Shown here: piece by piece, positions 63,837-64,000 of the stretch | How the letters are laid out: each line of letters starts with the position of its first letter | Position numbering within the stretch: the stretch's first letter is position 1 | Assembly (NCBI RefSeq): GCF_002119405.1 | Contig: NZ_MTBG01000003.1 | Coordinates: forward strand, 108,157-172,156 | Source of the DNA: Pseudoruegeria sp. SK021 | Lineage (GTDB): Bacteria > Pseudomonadota > Alphaproteobacteria > Rhodobacterales > Rhodobacteraceae | Length of the DNA stretch: 64,000 nucleotides | Direction: 5' to 3' | The notes under the pieces: model-generated | Seen by the model: only the letters and a program-made list of their open reading frames with translations | The model's database searches: none | Told to the model about the DNA's origin: nothing | Program-made: the position numbers and the translations under genes

Positions 63837-64000
63837 TTAGGTAAACAAGAAGCAGCTTTCATCCAGCACCGAGGCGTCTGGAATGCCCTCAAGCAGGATC
63901 GTCTGTTCCATGTTGATGTACACAAACGTGTTGTTTGAGAACTTGAAGAACTGCAGGTCGTCGATTGACGTAAAGCCGAAACCAGACATCTCGATCACGT
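63837..64000 (-). CDS. C-terminal part of a probable calcium-binding RTX-type secreted protein
   Basis: Only the last 54 codons are inside the window. Readable residues include IEMSGFGFTSIDDLQFFKFS, then NTFVYINM and ILLEGIPDASVLDESCFLFT. This resembles the C-terminal end of haemolysin-type calcium-binding (RTX) proteins, with the ID-DL and hydrophobic end used by type I export. The family call rests on this short tail and is uncertain. Terminator follows. Confidence 0.55.
   Translation of the reverse strand, partial: VIEMSGFGFTSIDDLQFFKFSNNTFVYINMEQTILLEGIPDASVLDESCFLFT

Overview
This is 64 kb of contiguous, high-GC chromosome with dense, short-gapped genes and many 4-nt stop/start overlaps. 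The gene content points to an alphaproteobacterium of the Rhodobacteraceae/Roseobacter group: CcmI, DUF1523 and DUF1289 proteins, an AglEFGAK alpha-glucoside system, a RimB-RimK fusion, MetR-MetF, and a NylC/DmpA-type P1 peptidase. I see no phage, insertion sequence, integrase, rRNA or CRISPR array. Genus assignment is not possible from the sequence alone.

Layout. 1-1.3 kb: end of minC, then minD and minE (division-site selection). 1.35-3.9 kb, minus strand: a copper-delivery operon (DUF2946-like, DUF1775-PCu(A)C fusion, SCO1/SenC) next to the decayed remains of a multicopper oxidase. 3.9-4.8 kb: two tRNA-Val genes flanking a histidine phosphatase. 5.1-8.9 kb: lon and tgt. 9-12.5 kb: a RimB-RimK fusion, a DUF59 Fe-S protein, a truncated acetyltransferase, an IscA-type protein and tpiA. 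12.7-17.3 kb: GH25 lipoprotein, sodB, ccmI-ruvX-DUF1289, dusA. 17.7-21.2 kb: an eight-haem cytochrome with HEAT/TPR tail, divergent from a DadA-like amine oxidoreductase. 21.2-26.3 kb: DedA and small partners, then a LysR regulator divergent from three NAD(P)-linked oxidoreductases. 26.4-27.9 kb: guaB.

28-45 kb is a carbohydrate-catabolism island. It begins with aglE-F-G-A-K (ABC import of alpha-glucosides and a GH13 alpha-glucosidase). Divergent from it are a LacI regulator, a GH1 beta-glucosidase and glucokinase; two GC-centred palindromes lie between the two units. Next come a GntR regulator divergent from uxaC-kduI-kduD (hexuronates and unsaturated uronates), then a sugar-acid dehydratase closest to L-arabinonate dehydratase, divergent from a GbpR-like LysR regulator, and a tRNA-Leu. 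The island covers sugar uptake, hydrolysis, glucose phosphorylation and the upper uronate/aldonate routes. Lower-pathway enzymes (KDG kinase/aldolase, mannonate dehydratase, zwf/pgl) are not in the window.

45-64 kb: suhB-like phosphatase; metR/metF; an orphan DUF2235 alpha/beta-hydrolase; valS with a translationally coupled unknown gene and a HisC-like aminotransferase; a DUF1269 protein; alanine-glyoxylate-type aminotransferase; a tyrosine-phosphatase-like gene overlapping an MsbA-like exporter; a family-2 glycosyltransferase; ygfZ; DUF1523 and a small membrane protein; a P1 peptidase; an alpha/beta-hydrolase; and the C-terminus of a probable secreted protein running off the right edge. The most unusual items are the octahaem HEAT/TPR cytochrome, the broken multicopper oxidase, the RimB-RimK fusion, the phosphatase-MsbA coupling and the coupled unknown gene behind valS. 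I do not see a clearly new multi-gene defence or mobile system.
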